DNA of 64,000 nt from assembly GCF_016862795.1 (NCBI RefSeq), contig NZ_BONQ01000108.1:36247-100246 (forward strand), written 5' to 3'. The position numbers and the translations under genes are program-made. Within the stretch, counting starts at the first letter, position 1; every line of letters starts with the position of its first letter. The notes under the pieces are model-generated. The model did not search any database, was not told the DNA's origin, and worked only from the letters and a program-made list of their open reading frames with translations. The DNA comes from Dactylosporangium siamense. Its GTDB lineage: Bacteria > Actinomycetota > Actinomycetes > Mycobacteriales > Micromonosporaceae. Below are positions 41,928-49,396 of the stretch, in pieces.

Positions 41928-42470
41928 CTAGGATATGACGATGGACAGTGTGCGCCCGGCATCGGCAATGACCTGGGCGGACGCGATCCGGGCCCACGAG
42001 GCGAACAGCGAGCGGAAGGAGTCGCCGTGCCGCGCCGCCACGGCCGGATCCTGCTCGACGACGTCCAGCTCGTTGACGACGGTCAGGTCGGCGAACGACC
42101 GCAGCACGTCGGGGTCCAGGGACTCGACCGTGTCCGTGAAGCGGTTCCAGACCTCCCCGGTGTCGGCCAGACGCCGCCAGGTGCGGTCCCGGTCGCAGGC
42201 GCCGTAGAGGTAGACCAGCCGTTGCGCGGGCGCCCCGATAAGGTCCCGCAGCGTGTCATGGTCGGCCGGGTCGAGCAGGACCAGGTCGAAGCCGTCCGTG
42301 CCGTATACCGCGTGCGCCAGCCCGGCCAGCTGCACGTCGACGCCCAGCCCCAGCGCGCCCAGCCGGTCATGGACGCGCGACAGGTGCGCATACAGCGTGC
42401 CGCCGGGATGCTCGACCGTCTCCGCGCCGTGCTGCCGCAACCACGCCCGTAGGTCCTCCTCAGCGCTCAT
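41928..42470 (-). CDS. DUF6817 domain protein
   Basis: 180 residues. It begins LRAWLRQHGAETVEHPGGTL and YAHLSRVHDRLGALG, then VQLAGLAHAVYGTDGFDLVL, a pattern of DUF6817 proteins: histidines in HPGGTLYAHL and LAHAVYGTDGF suggest an HD-like metal site. The second half is helical (RDLIGAPAQRLVYLYGACDR). Reaction unknown. Two CCTAGG repeat copies flank it on either side. Confidence 0.75.
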   Translation of the reverse strand: MSAEEDLRAWLRQHGAETVEHPGGTLYAHLSRVHDRLGALGLGVDVQLAGLAHAVYGTDGFDLVLLDPADHDTLRDLIGAPAQRLVYLYGACDRDRTWRRLADTGEVWNRFTDTVESLDPDVLRSFADLTVVNELDVVEQDPAVAARHGDSFRSLFASWARIASAQVIADAGRTLSIVIS

Positions 42471-42510
42471 GCCCCGAGCCTAGGAGCGCCGCGGTCGCCG
42501 GCTCCAGGGT

Positions 42511-42544
42511 GACGCGGCGCACGTCGCGTCAAGCATCCTAGGAC
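42511..42544 (-). repeat. Hairpin-CCTAGG element, copy 2
   Basis: Hairpin GACGCG-N8-CGCGTC (42511-42530) directly followed by AAGCATCCTAGGAC (42531-42544). It lies 7 bp from the stop codon of the Clp-N gene and shares the 3' core with copies 1 and 3. Confidence 0.7.
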
Positions 42545-42551
42545 GAAGGTC

Positions 42552-43007
42552 TCAGGTCAGCAGGCGGGTCCGGGCCGCCGGGGCATCCACGGCCAGCTCC
42601 GACAGCAGGGCGGCGACCGGATCGGGCCGGCCCCGCTCCAGCAGCGCCAGCAGCAGGTGCCGGGTCTCGATCCGGCGGGATCTCGCCGCCGCGGCCAGTG
42701 CGAGGGTGCGCGACAGGACCTCGCGGGCCCCGGAGCTGAAGGGCGGGCGCTTGCCGGCGCCCGCGGCGCCGGTGGGCCGGAAGTCGCCGATGTCGACACC
42801 GATCGCCGCCAGAGCCTGCCGGTCGAGCTCGTCCGCCGCCGTCCGGGCCGCGGCAACCGTGACACCGAGCAGGCCGGCGCCGGTCGGCTCGCTGAGCACG
42901 GCCAGCAGCAGGTGCTCGGTGCCCACCCGCCGGTCGCCCCGCCGGCGGGCCTCCTCAACGGCGCCCTGCACGGCCGAACGCGCCGTCGCGGCGAATCTCT
43001 CGAACAT
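42552..43007 (-). CDS. Clp N-terminal domain protein
   Basis: 151 residues from ATG 43007. Two Clp-N repeats are visible: ARSAVQGAVEEARRRGDRRV followed by GTEHLLLAVLSEPTGAGLLG, and SSGAREVLSRTLALAAAARS followed by RRIETRHLLLALLERGRPDP. Clp-N domains bind adaptors or substrates for Clp ATPases, but this protein has no ATPase part. It stands one base after a small HTH gene. In actinomycetes such HTH/Clp-N pairs commonly sit next to oxidoreductases and probably act together as regulator and ligand or stability partner (inference). Confidence 0.85.
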   Translation of the reverse strand: MFERFAATARSAVQGAVEEARRRGDRRVGTEHLLLAVLSEPTGAGLLGVTVAAARTAADELDRQALAAIGVDIGDFRPTGAAGAGKRPPFSSGAREVLSRTLALAAAARSRRIETRHLLLALLERGRPDPVAALLSELAVDAPAARTRLLT

Positions 43008-43008
43008 C

Positions 43009-43218
43009 TCAGCGTCCCTTCCCGTACTTGGCGTGGATCGACTGCCGCGACACCCCGAGCGCGTCGCCGATCTGCTCCCACGACCAGCCCTCGGCGCGGG
43101 CGAGCTCGACGTGCACGGCCTCGACCTGCTCGGCGAGGCGGTGCAGGGCGCCGACGGCGCGCAGGCCCACGGCGGGATCGGCGGACCGGATCCGGGCGGA
43201 CAGATCTGCATCGCTCAT
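43009..43218 (-). CDS. Small HTH regulator
   Basis: 69 residues. The helix-turn-helix is at the C-terminus: AEGWSWEQIGDALGVSRQSI then HAKYGKGR, the Gln-Ser-Ile recognition helix and a short basic tail. The N-terminal helix (AVGLRAVGALHRLAEQVEAV) probably dimerises. It is transcribed with the Clp-N gene and faces a flavin monooxygenase across three 18-bp operator copies, so it is the likely repressor of both directions. Confidence 0.85.
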   Translation of the reverse strand: MSDADLSARIRSADPAVGLRAVGALHRLAEQVEAVHVELARAEGWSWEQIGDALGVSRQSIHAKYGKGR

Positions 43219-43221
43219 GGT

Positions 43222-43296
43222 TGTCAGTCTGGGTTGACAGGACGGGATTTGTCAACGCAGACTGACGCCACCGAACGATGTCAGTCCAGACTGACA
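43222..43296. promoter_or_regulatory. Three 18-bp operators between HTH and monooxygenase genes
   Basis: TGTCAGTCTGGGTTGACA (43222-43239), TGTCAACGCAGACTGACG (43250-43267) and TGTCAGTCCAGACTGACA (43279-43296). All are inverted repeats of the form TGTCArnC-N2-GnyTGACA. Centre spacings are 28 and 29 bp. They fill the divergent promoter region and are probably bound by the small HTH protein. Confidence 0.75.
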
Positions 43297-43313
43297 AACC
43301 TGGAGGAGAGACC

Positions 43314-44792
43314 GTGGACGCCGAAGTCGTCATCGCCGGAGCCGGCCCCACCGGCCTGCTGCTCGCCTACGAACTGGGCCGGGCGGGCGTGCCCGCCCTC
43401 GTGCTGGACAGGTCCCCACACCCCGACGAGCAGCCCCGCGCGAACGGGCTCGTCGGCCAGATCACCCGCGTGCTCGCCTACCGCGGCCTGCTCCACGGCA
43501 CACCCCTGCACCCCGTCGCCGTGCCCAGGTTCCCGTTCGGGCCACTGACCCTGGAGCTCGACCGGCTCGAGGCCAGCCCGCTGCACGTGCTCCCCGTGCC
43601 GCAACGCGCCCTCGAGGACCTCCTGCACAGCGCCGCGACCGCAGCCGGCGCGACCGTCCGGCGCGGCCACGAAGTCACCGGCTTCGCGCAGACCGACGAC
43701 GGAGTCACGCTGGACGTCCGGGGGCCGGACGGCGACACCACGCTCACCGCGGGACACCTCGTCGGCTGCGACGGCGGGCGCAGCTTCGTCCGCAAGCACG
43801 CCGGCATCGCCTTCCCCGGCATCACCAGCGACGAGATCTCCCGGATGGCCCGCGTGACCATGCCGGCCGGCGAGGTCACCGTCGACGGCGGCACCCTGAC
43901 GGTGCGCGGTGTCCGGCTGGCGCTGCTGCGACCGAACCGCACCGCGACCGGCACGATCACCGTCGCCCCCCAGCGGATGCTCGACCCGGCCGCCGACCCG
44001 GACGTCTACATCCTGGCCACCTCCGAGCCACTCCCCCCGAACCGGCCCGACCAGCCCCTCACCCTCGACGAACTGCGCGCCAGCGTCCACCGGGTAATCG
44101 GCACCGACCTGCCGATCACCGCAGCGCACTGGGCCCGCAGCACGGTCGCCAACAGCAGGCAGGCCGAGACGTACCGGTCCGGCCGGGTCCTGCTCGCCGG
44201 CGACGCCGCGCACGTGTTCGCCGCCGGCGGCACCGCCCTCAACGCCGGCCTGCTCGACGCGGTCAACCTCGGCTGGAAACTGGCCGCCACCGCACGCGGC
44301 ACCGCTCCGGCCGGCCTGCTCGACACGTATCAGGCCGAGCGCCACCCCGCCGCACGTCGCGCGATCCTGCACACGCGCGCCCAGGCGGCCCTGTCCGCGT
44401 CGGGCGAGAACGCCGAGGCCCTGCGCGAGATCCTCACCGACGTCCTGCGGCACCCGGGCCCGCTGGCGCACCTGGCCGCGCTCATGGAGGGCTCGGACGT
44501 GACGTACGGGCCCGGACCGCTGACCGGCGGCTGGGCCCCCGACGTCCTGGACGGCCCGGCGGCGACGGCGGCGATCAACCAGCTGAGCACCGGCCGGCCG
44601 CTGGTCATCGACGCCGCCGACGGCGGGAAGATCGCCACGGCGGCGGACCCGTGGCGGCAGCGGCTCGACGTGGTCGCGCTGCCGGGCGCCGGCCCGTCCG
44701 CGTTCATCCGCCCCGACGGCTACCTGGCCTGGGCGGGCGACTCCCCCGACGGGCTGCACGAAGCGCTGACGCGATGGATGGGAGCGCCGTAA
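43314..44792 (+). CDS. FAD-dependent monooxygenase (PHBH/TetX-like class A)
   Basis: 492 residues from GTG 43314, with GGAGGAG at 43302-43308. FAD motif AEVVIAGAGPTGLLLAYELG at the N-terminus, DG motif [18 protein letters not shown] near 150, GD motif [20 protein letters not shown] near 290, and a C-terminal thioredoxin-like tail ending FIRPDGYLAWAGDSP. It should hydroxylate an aromatic or polyketide-like compound using NAD(P)H and oxygen. The three-operator region and HTH/Clp-N pair suggest substrate-inducible expression, possibly detoxification. It is separated from the lanthipeptide genes by a strong hairpin. Confidence 0.88.
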   Translation: MDAEVVIAGAGPTGLLLAYELGRAGVPALVLDRSPHPDEQPRANGLVGQITRVLAYRGLLHGTPLHPVAVPRFPFGPLTLELDRLEASPLHVLPVPQRALEDLLHSAATAAGATVRRGHEVTGFAQTDDGVTLDVRGPDGDTTLTAGHLVGCDGGRSFVRKHAGIAFPGITSDEISRMARVTMPAGEVTVDGGTLTVRGVRLALLRPNRTATGTITVAPQRMLDPAADPDVYILATSEPLPPNRPDQPLTLDELRASVHRVIGTDLPITAAHWARSTVANSRQAETYRSGRVLLAGDAAHVFAAGGTALNAGLLDAVNLGWKLAATARGTAPAGLLDTYQAERHPAARRAILHTRAQAALSASGENAEALREILTDVLRHPGPLAHLAALMEGSDVTYGPGPLTGGWAPDVLDGPAATAAINQLSTGRPLVIDAADGGKIATAADPWRQRLDVVALPGAGPSAFIRPDGYLAWAGDSPDGLHEALTRWMGAP

Positions 44793-44800
44793 CGGCGCAC

Positions 44801-44828
44801 GCCCTCGGCGTCCTGGGACGCCGAGGGC
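44801..44828 (+). terminator. Hairpin terminator after the monooxygenase
   Basis: GCCCTCGGCGTC-CTGG-GACGCCGAGGGC, a perfect 12-bp stem with a 4-nt loop, 9 bp after the stop codon. Confidence 0.85.
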
Positions 44829-44840
44829 ACGGCCCCGCGC

Positions 44841-44870
44841 CGCCTGGAACGGCCTGGAACGGCTTGGAAC
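44841..44870 (+). repeat. Three 10-bp direct repeats before the lanthipeptide genes
   Basis: CGCCTGGAAC, GGCCTGGAAC and GGCTTGGAAC follow each other on a strict 10-bp period, 40 bp before the synthetase start. Regulators that read one DNA face, such as SARPs, bind direct repeats of this general sort, so this may be the control site of the locus. Confidence 0.5.
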
Positions 44871-44910
44871 GCCGGAAGGGCAGAACCTCGAGGCGATCGG
44901 AGCGTGCCGA

Positions 44911-47529
44911 GTGAGCGCTGGAGCTGCGTACCCGTTGCAGGAGCAGGTCCGTGCCGTCCTCCCGGACCACGGCTGGACGCTCACGACCGGCGCCGGCTGG
45001 TGCCACGCCGGCCCCACCGGCTACCCGTTCCAGCGCCAGGGCTGGAAGCTGCACGTGTCCGCGACGCCGCTGTCGGCGCTGCTGGTCCTCAGCCGATGCG
45101 CACGCGTGCTGGTGGGGCACGGCCACGCCTTCAAGTTCGCGCCGGACCTCTCCCGGCTCCTCGACCTCCTCGACCGCGAGTCCGACCGCGGCAGCGCCGG
45201 CAAGTTCATCACCGTCTACCCCACCCGGGACGCGGACATCGCCGGACTGGCCGGCGCGCTGCACCGGGAGACCGCCGGCCTGCCAGGGCCACAGATCCTC
45301 TCCGATCGCCAGTACCGGCCGGGGAGTCTCGTGCACCTGCGCTACGGCGTCCACACGGAGCACCCGACGCTCACCGACGACGGCGAGCTGCACACCCGCC
45401 TCACCGCACCCGACGGCACGCGCGTCCCCGACCGGCGGCAGGCCTGGTTCACGATGCCCGACTGGGCCGAGTATCCGATCCGGGCCACCGCCGACGCCGA
45501 CGCCGATCCGAGGCTCGCCGGCAGGTACCGCGTCCACACTGCCATCCAGCACGCCAACAAGGGCGGCGTCTACCAGGCCCTCGACGAGCAGCAGCAGTGC
45601 GAGGTCATTGTCAAGCAGGCCCGCGCCCACACCGGGGCGACCCTCACCGGCCAGGACTCGCAGACGCTGCTCCGCGCCGAGGCCGACGCCCTGGACATCC
45701 TGCACCCGCACGGCGTGTGCCCCCGGAGGATCGACCTGTTCACCTACGGGGACAGCCTGTTCCTGGTGGAAGAGGCCCTGACCGGAACGACCCTCGCGGA
45801 CTGGGTGATCCACCGGCTCGTGCCGGGCAGCCGCTTGAATGACGGCCTGCCGATCCAGGACCTGCTTCCCGTGGCCGCGCAGGTCGTCGACGTGCTCCGC
45901 ACGGTCCACGACGCCGGGCTGCGACTCGGCGACCTGACCCCGACCAACCTGATGATCTGCCAGGACGGTTCCGTCCGGTGCATCGACCTCGAGGGAGCCG
46001 GACGCTTCGGCACCCCGATCGCTCCGATCGGCACGCACGGTTACATTCCACCCGAGTTCACGACCTCGACGACTGAGCCGACCGAGCCGACCGCCTCCGG
46101 CGTCGCCAACGACCTGTATGCCCTCGGCGCCGTGCTGTTCTTCCTGGTCACCGGGGCGCATCCGGTCCTGCTCGACGACGACGCCGGCACCCGCGAGCAC
46201 CGGCTCGCGGGACTGTTCGCGCTGCTCGGCGCCGACGGGGACGCGGCCCGGGCCCTCGGCCCGGCCGTCCTCGGGCTGATGGCCGACGACCCGGCCGCCC
46301 GGTGGTCCCTCGACCGCGTCCGGATCCATCTCCTGGAAGCCGCCACACCCGCCACACCCGCCGCGCCCGTGGCGACCCTGCCCCGGCGCCGTGGCGGCGG
46401 CCCGTCGCCGCGCGAGCTGCTCACCGACCTCGCCGAGCAGCTCGCCGAAGCGGCCACCGACGACCCCGGCACGGCGCCCAGGTCCGACCCGCGGACGGTG
46501 TACCGCGGCGCCGCCGGACTCCTCGCCGTGCTGACCCGGATCGATCCCCGGTCAACGGCCGTCGACGCCCTCATCGACCGGATCAGCGCCGACCCGCCGG
46601 CCGGTCCGGTCCTGCCCGGCCTGTACAGCGGCGTCGCCGGCGTCGCCTGGGCGGGTTTCGACGCCGCCAGACTCCGCGGCGAAGATCCCGGCCACGCCCT
46701 GGACCTCGCCCGGCGGATCCCCACCAGCTGGCACGTGCCGGACGTGTGCCACGGCCTCGCCGGCGCCGGCCTGGCGTTCGCGCACCTGTGGCGCCACGGC
46801 GCCGGCGACGAGTTCCGCGCACGGGTCGCGGACTGCGCCGACAGCCTGACCCGAATGGCGGACGACACCGAGCATGGGCTCCTGTGGCCGTTTCCGCCCG
46901 ACGCCGACACCCCGCTCGCCGGCCAGTCCACCTACGGCTTCGCCCACGGCGTCGCCGGCATCGGGACCTTCCTGTTGACCGCGGCCGCGGTCACCGGCGA
47001 CCACCGGCACCTCAACCTCGCGGTCCGAGCGGGCCGGACCCTCGCCGGCAACGTCCAGGGCGACGACACGGCGGCCTGGTGGTACGCCGACCCGCAGGAG
47101 CAGCAGGAGGGCGGCCATCCGGTCGCCGCCGCCCACTGGTGCAACGGCGCCTCCGGCATCGGCACCTTCCTGCTCCGGCTCGGATGCGCGACGGACGACC
47201 CCACGTGGACCGCGCTCGCCCGGCGCGCCGCCGTGACCGTGCGCATGGAGGCCCGCGACGCGTCCGCCTGCTACTGCCACGGGCTCGCCGGCAACGGCGA
47301 CTTCCTGCTCGACCTGGCCGAGCGCCTGGACGACGACCGGTACCGCACCTGGGCCGGCGAACTGGCCGACCTCATCGCGGCGACCGCGGTGCGGCAGAAC
47401 GGGAGATTCGTCATCGCCGACGACACCAGGAAGGCCGTCACACCCGGCTTCGCCACCGGCACCGCCGGCACCGCGGCATTCCTGCACCGCCTGACCCACG
47501 GCGGCGACCGCTGGTGGATGACCGGATGA
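44911..47529 (+). CDS. lanL: Class IV lanthipeptide synthetase (LanL-type)
   Basis: 872 residues from GTG 44911 (GGAGC 7 bp upstream). Lyase domain about 40-200 (GWKLHVSATPLSALLVLSRC, HAFKFAPDL, GKFITVYP). Kinase domain about 210-480: GGVYQALDEQQQCEVIVKQ with the ATP-binding Lys, LRLGDLTPTNLMI (catalytic D-x4-N), CIDLEGAG (metal-binding DLE) and GTHGYIPPE. Cyclase domain about 530-870 with YGFAHGVAGIG (about 677), WCNGASGIG (about 741) and CYCHGLAGNGD (about 787). The Cys, Cys-His zinc ligands are intact, which separates it from zinc-less class III LanKC. It phosphorylates Ser/Thr of a precursor, eliminates phosphate and forms thioether rings. Confidence 0.88.
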   Translation: MSAGAAYPLQEQVRAVLPDHGWTLTTGAGWCHAGPTGYPFQRQGWKLHVSATPLSALLVLSRCARVLVGHGHAFKFAPDLSRLLDLLDRESDRGSAGKFITVYPTRDADIAGLAGALHRETAGLPGPQILSDRQYRPGSLVHLRYGVHTEHPTLTDDGELHTRLTAPDGTRVPDRRQAWFTMPDWAEYPIRATADADADPRLAGRYRVHTAIQHANKGGVYQALDEQQQCEVIVKQARAHTGATLTGQDSQTLLRAEADALDILHPHGVCPRRIDLFTYGDSLFLVEEALTGTTLADWVIHRLVPGSRLNDGLPIQDLLPVAAQVVDVLRTVHDAGLRLGDLTPTNLMICQDGSVRCIDLEGAGRFGTPIAPIGTHGYIPPEFTTSTTEPTEPTASGVANDLYALGAVLFFLVTGAHPVLLDDDAGTREHRLAGLFALLGADGDAARALGPAVLGLMADDPAARWSLDRVRIHLLEAATPATPAAPVATLPRRRGGGPSPRELLTDLAEQLAEAATDDPGTAPRSDPRTVYRGAAGLLAVLTRIDPRSTAVDALIDRISADPPAGPVLPGLYSGVAGVAWAGFDAARLRGEDPGHALDLARRIPTSWHVPDVCHGLAGAGLAFAHLWRHGAGDEFRARVADCADSLTRMADDTEHGLLWPFPPDADTPLAGQSTYGFAHGVAGIGTFLLTAAAVTGDHRHLNLAVRAGRTLAGNVQGDDTAAWWYADPQEQQEGGHPVAAAHWCNGASGIGTFLLRLGCATDDPTWTALARRAAVTVRMEARDASACYCHGLAGNGDFLLDLAERLDDDRYRTWAGELADLIAATAVRQNGRFVIADDTRKAVTPGFATGTAGTAAFLHRLTHGGDRWWMTG

Positions 47530-47591
47530 GCCCACAGTCTCCGCCGCGGAACCGCCGCGGCGGGAGCACGGACCGAACGGAGGTGAACCAC

Positions 47592-47702
47592 ATGATCACG
47601 AAGCTCGAGGCGCTGCAGAAGCTGCAGGCCGTCAAGCAGGCCAAGCCTGGCCGGTGCGCACCCAGCACCTGCATCTTCACGTCGGCGATCCACCTGCCGT
47701 AA
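47592..47702 (+). CDS. lanA: Lanthipeptide precursor peptide, 36 residues
   Basis: ATG 47592 has GGAGG 8 bp upstream and lies 62 bp after the synthetase stop. Leader (residues 1-20): MITKLEALQKLQAVKQAKPG, an amphipathic helix with L-x2-L-Q repeats as in class III/IV leaders. Core (residues 21-36): RCAPSTCIFTSAIHLP, with two Cys, two Ser and two Thr. A strong terminator follows 8 bp after the stop. No export or protease gene is adjacent. Oddly, no Ser/Thr precedes Cys22, and only Ser25-Thr26 stand before Cys27, so ordinary ring direction is hardly possible. The small size means it is easily missed. Confidence 0.85.
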   Translation: MITKLEALQKLQAVKQAKPGRCAPSTCIFTSAIHLP

Positions 47703-47709
47703 GCGCAGG

Positions 47710-47748
47710 TGAAGAGGCCGGCAGGGGCGATCCCTGCCGGCCTCTTCA
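47710..47748 (+). terminator. Strong terminator of the lanthipeptide locus
   Basis: GAAGAGGCCGGCAGGG, loop GCGAT, CCCTGCCGGCCTCTTC: a perfect 16-bp stem, with one more T-A pair outside. It begins 8 bp after the precursor stop. Confidence 0.9.
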
Positions 47749-47757
47749 ACCGGTATG

Positions 47758-47790
47758 ACGCGGCCGACACCGCGTAAGGCATCCTAGGAC
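47758..47790 (-). repeat. Hairpin-CCTAGG element, copy 3
   Basis: Hairpin ACGCGG-N6-CCGCGT (47758-47775) directly followed by AAGGCATCCTAGGAC (47776-47790), 6 bp from the stop codon of the beta-propeller gene. Same order and orientation as copies 1 and 2. Confidence 0.7.
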
Positions 47791-47796
47791 ACTAGT

Positions 47797-49341
47797 TCAG
47801 GACACCGACAGCGAGTGGATCGCGCCGGCGCGGGTGCCGAAGTACATGGCGCCCTTCCACACCGCCGGGGTCGACTCGATGCAGCCGCCGATCTTCAGCT
47901 CCCACAGCAGCTTCGGTTGGGCGTTGGTGTCCTTGACGTCGTAGGCGTGCATGATGCCGGAGCAGTCGCCGATGAACAGGGTGTCGTCGACGACGACCGG
48001 GGACTGCCAGGTCTCGTTGCCCGGCACGTGGAACTTCCAGCGCACGGCGCCGGTGGCGCGGTCCAGGCCCATGACGTCCCCGCCGGTCGTGTCGAAGATC
48101 GCGATGTCCTTGAACAGCGCCGGCGTGCCCCAGATGCCGGCGGGCTTGGTGCCCTGGTCCTTCACCGCCCACACGACCGGGTTGTCGGGCTTGGACGGGT
48201 CGAGCTTCATCATCTGCCCGACCTGCTTGGAGCGGGCGTTGCCCTTCTCGTACTCGGAGCCGACGTAGAGGAAGCCGGCCTCGTCGATGACGATGGTGGC
48301 GTCGGTGTCGTCGCCCGTCCAGAAGCGGAACACCCGGGTCGGGGTCTTGCCGGCCTTCAGGCCGCTGATGTCCCAGCCCTGCACGAGACCGCCGGAGTTG
48401 GCGAAGTAGACGGTGTCCTTGTAGATCGCCACGGAGTTCTCGATCGAGACGTTGCTGTCGCCGAAGTCCTTGAGCAGCTGCGCGTCCCAGCCCGGGGTGT
48501 TGAACACCAGCTTCGGGTTCACCGTGACCTTGCCGTTGGCGTCGTAGCCGCGGTTGAGCTTCACGATGTGGAACTGGCTGTTCTCGCCGCCCTCGAACAG
48601 GTAGTCGTCGATGATCAGGCCGGAGCCGTCCCAGTCGTCGTTCCACATGACCGGCGACACCGCGTTCGCCGACAGCTTCCACAGCTCCGTCGGCTTGTCC
48701 CGGTCCAGGGCGATGACCCGGTAGTAGTTGTCGCGGGAGCCGGAGTACAGCAGCGGGAAGCCGTCCGGGTCCATCGTCACGGTGCCCTTGATGATGTCGC
48801 CGGTCGGGAAGTCGGGGAGGATGCGGTCGCCGGTGGCGGCGTCGAGGAAGTGGATGGCACCGTCGTAGGCGCCGAAGACCACCCAGGTCCGGCCGTCCTT
48901 CTCGAACACGGCGGGCTGGCCGGTCCAGCCGTTGCCGCACCACTGCGTCGTCTTGCCCTTGTCCTCCGACATCCGGCACAGGCCGCCGGTCTTCGGGAAC
49001 TGCCACTTGTGCACCGGCATGCTGCGCGGCACCGGGCCCTGCCCGTAGTAGGTGCGGGTCGGGTTGCCGCGGAACGTCAGCAGGCCCTGCACCTTCGTGC
49101 CGTACGGCTTGCCGACCAGTTCCGGATCGGACCAGCCGGTGAACGCCGGTTTCGCCGGTGACGGGGACGTCGAGGCGGCGGGTGCACCGCTCGCGGAGGC
49201 GGCGGTGCGCTCCGAGGCGGTCTTGCGCAGCGCATAAGCGGTGGTGGCGATCCCGCCCAGGACAAGGACCAGGGCAGCGGCGAGCATGAGACGGAACGTC
49301 CCCGTACGTGACATGGCGACAGTATGTCGATCCATCGCCAT
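47797..49341 (-). CDS. Membrane-anchored PQQ-like beta-propeller protein
   Basis: 514 residues from ATG 49341 (GGGGGAG 7 bp upstream). One N-terminal membrane helix (FRLMLAAALVLVLGGIATTA), a Ser/Ala/Pro linker, then a seven- or eight-bladed propeller with blade motifs such as TGDRILPDFPTGDIIKGTVT, AKDIAIFDTTGGDVMGLDRA followed by TGAVRWKFHVPGNETWQSPV, and VDDTLFIGDCSGIMHAYDVK. The PQQ-ligand residues of true quinoprotein dehydrogenases are not apparent, so it may be a structural or sensory propeller outside the membrane. Its stop is followed by a CCTAGG repeat. Monocistronic. Confidence 0.82.
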   Translation of the reverse strand: MAMDRHTVAMSRTGTFRLMLAAALVLVLGGIATTAYALRKTASERTAASASGAPAASTSPSPAKPAFTGWSDPELVGKPYGTKVQGLLTFRGNPTRTYYGQGPVPRSMPVHKWQFPKTGGLCRMSEDKGKTTQWCGNGWTGQPAVFEKDGRTWVVFGAYDGAIHFLDAATGDRILPDFPTGDIIKGTVTMDPDGFPLLYSGSRDNYYRVIALDRDKPTELWKLSANAVSPVMWNDDWDGSGLIIDDYLFEGGENSQFHIVKLNRGYDANGKVTVNPKLVFNTPGWDAQLLKDFGDSNVSIENSVAIYKDTVYFANSGGLVQGWDISGLKAGKTPTRVFRFWTGDDTDATIVIDEAGFLYVGSEYEKGNARSKQVGQMMKLDPSKPDNPVVWAVKDQGTKPAGIWGTPALFKDIAIFDTTGGDVMGLDRATGAVRWKFHVPGNETWQSPVVVDDTLFIGDCSGIMHAYDVKDTNAQPKLLWELKIGGCIESTPAVWKGAMYFGTRAGAIHSLSVS

Positions 49342-49396
49342 ACTGTGGCTCCCCCGAACGGCGTTAAGGGATCTGTGCCACTGCGCTCACATCAGT

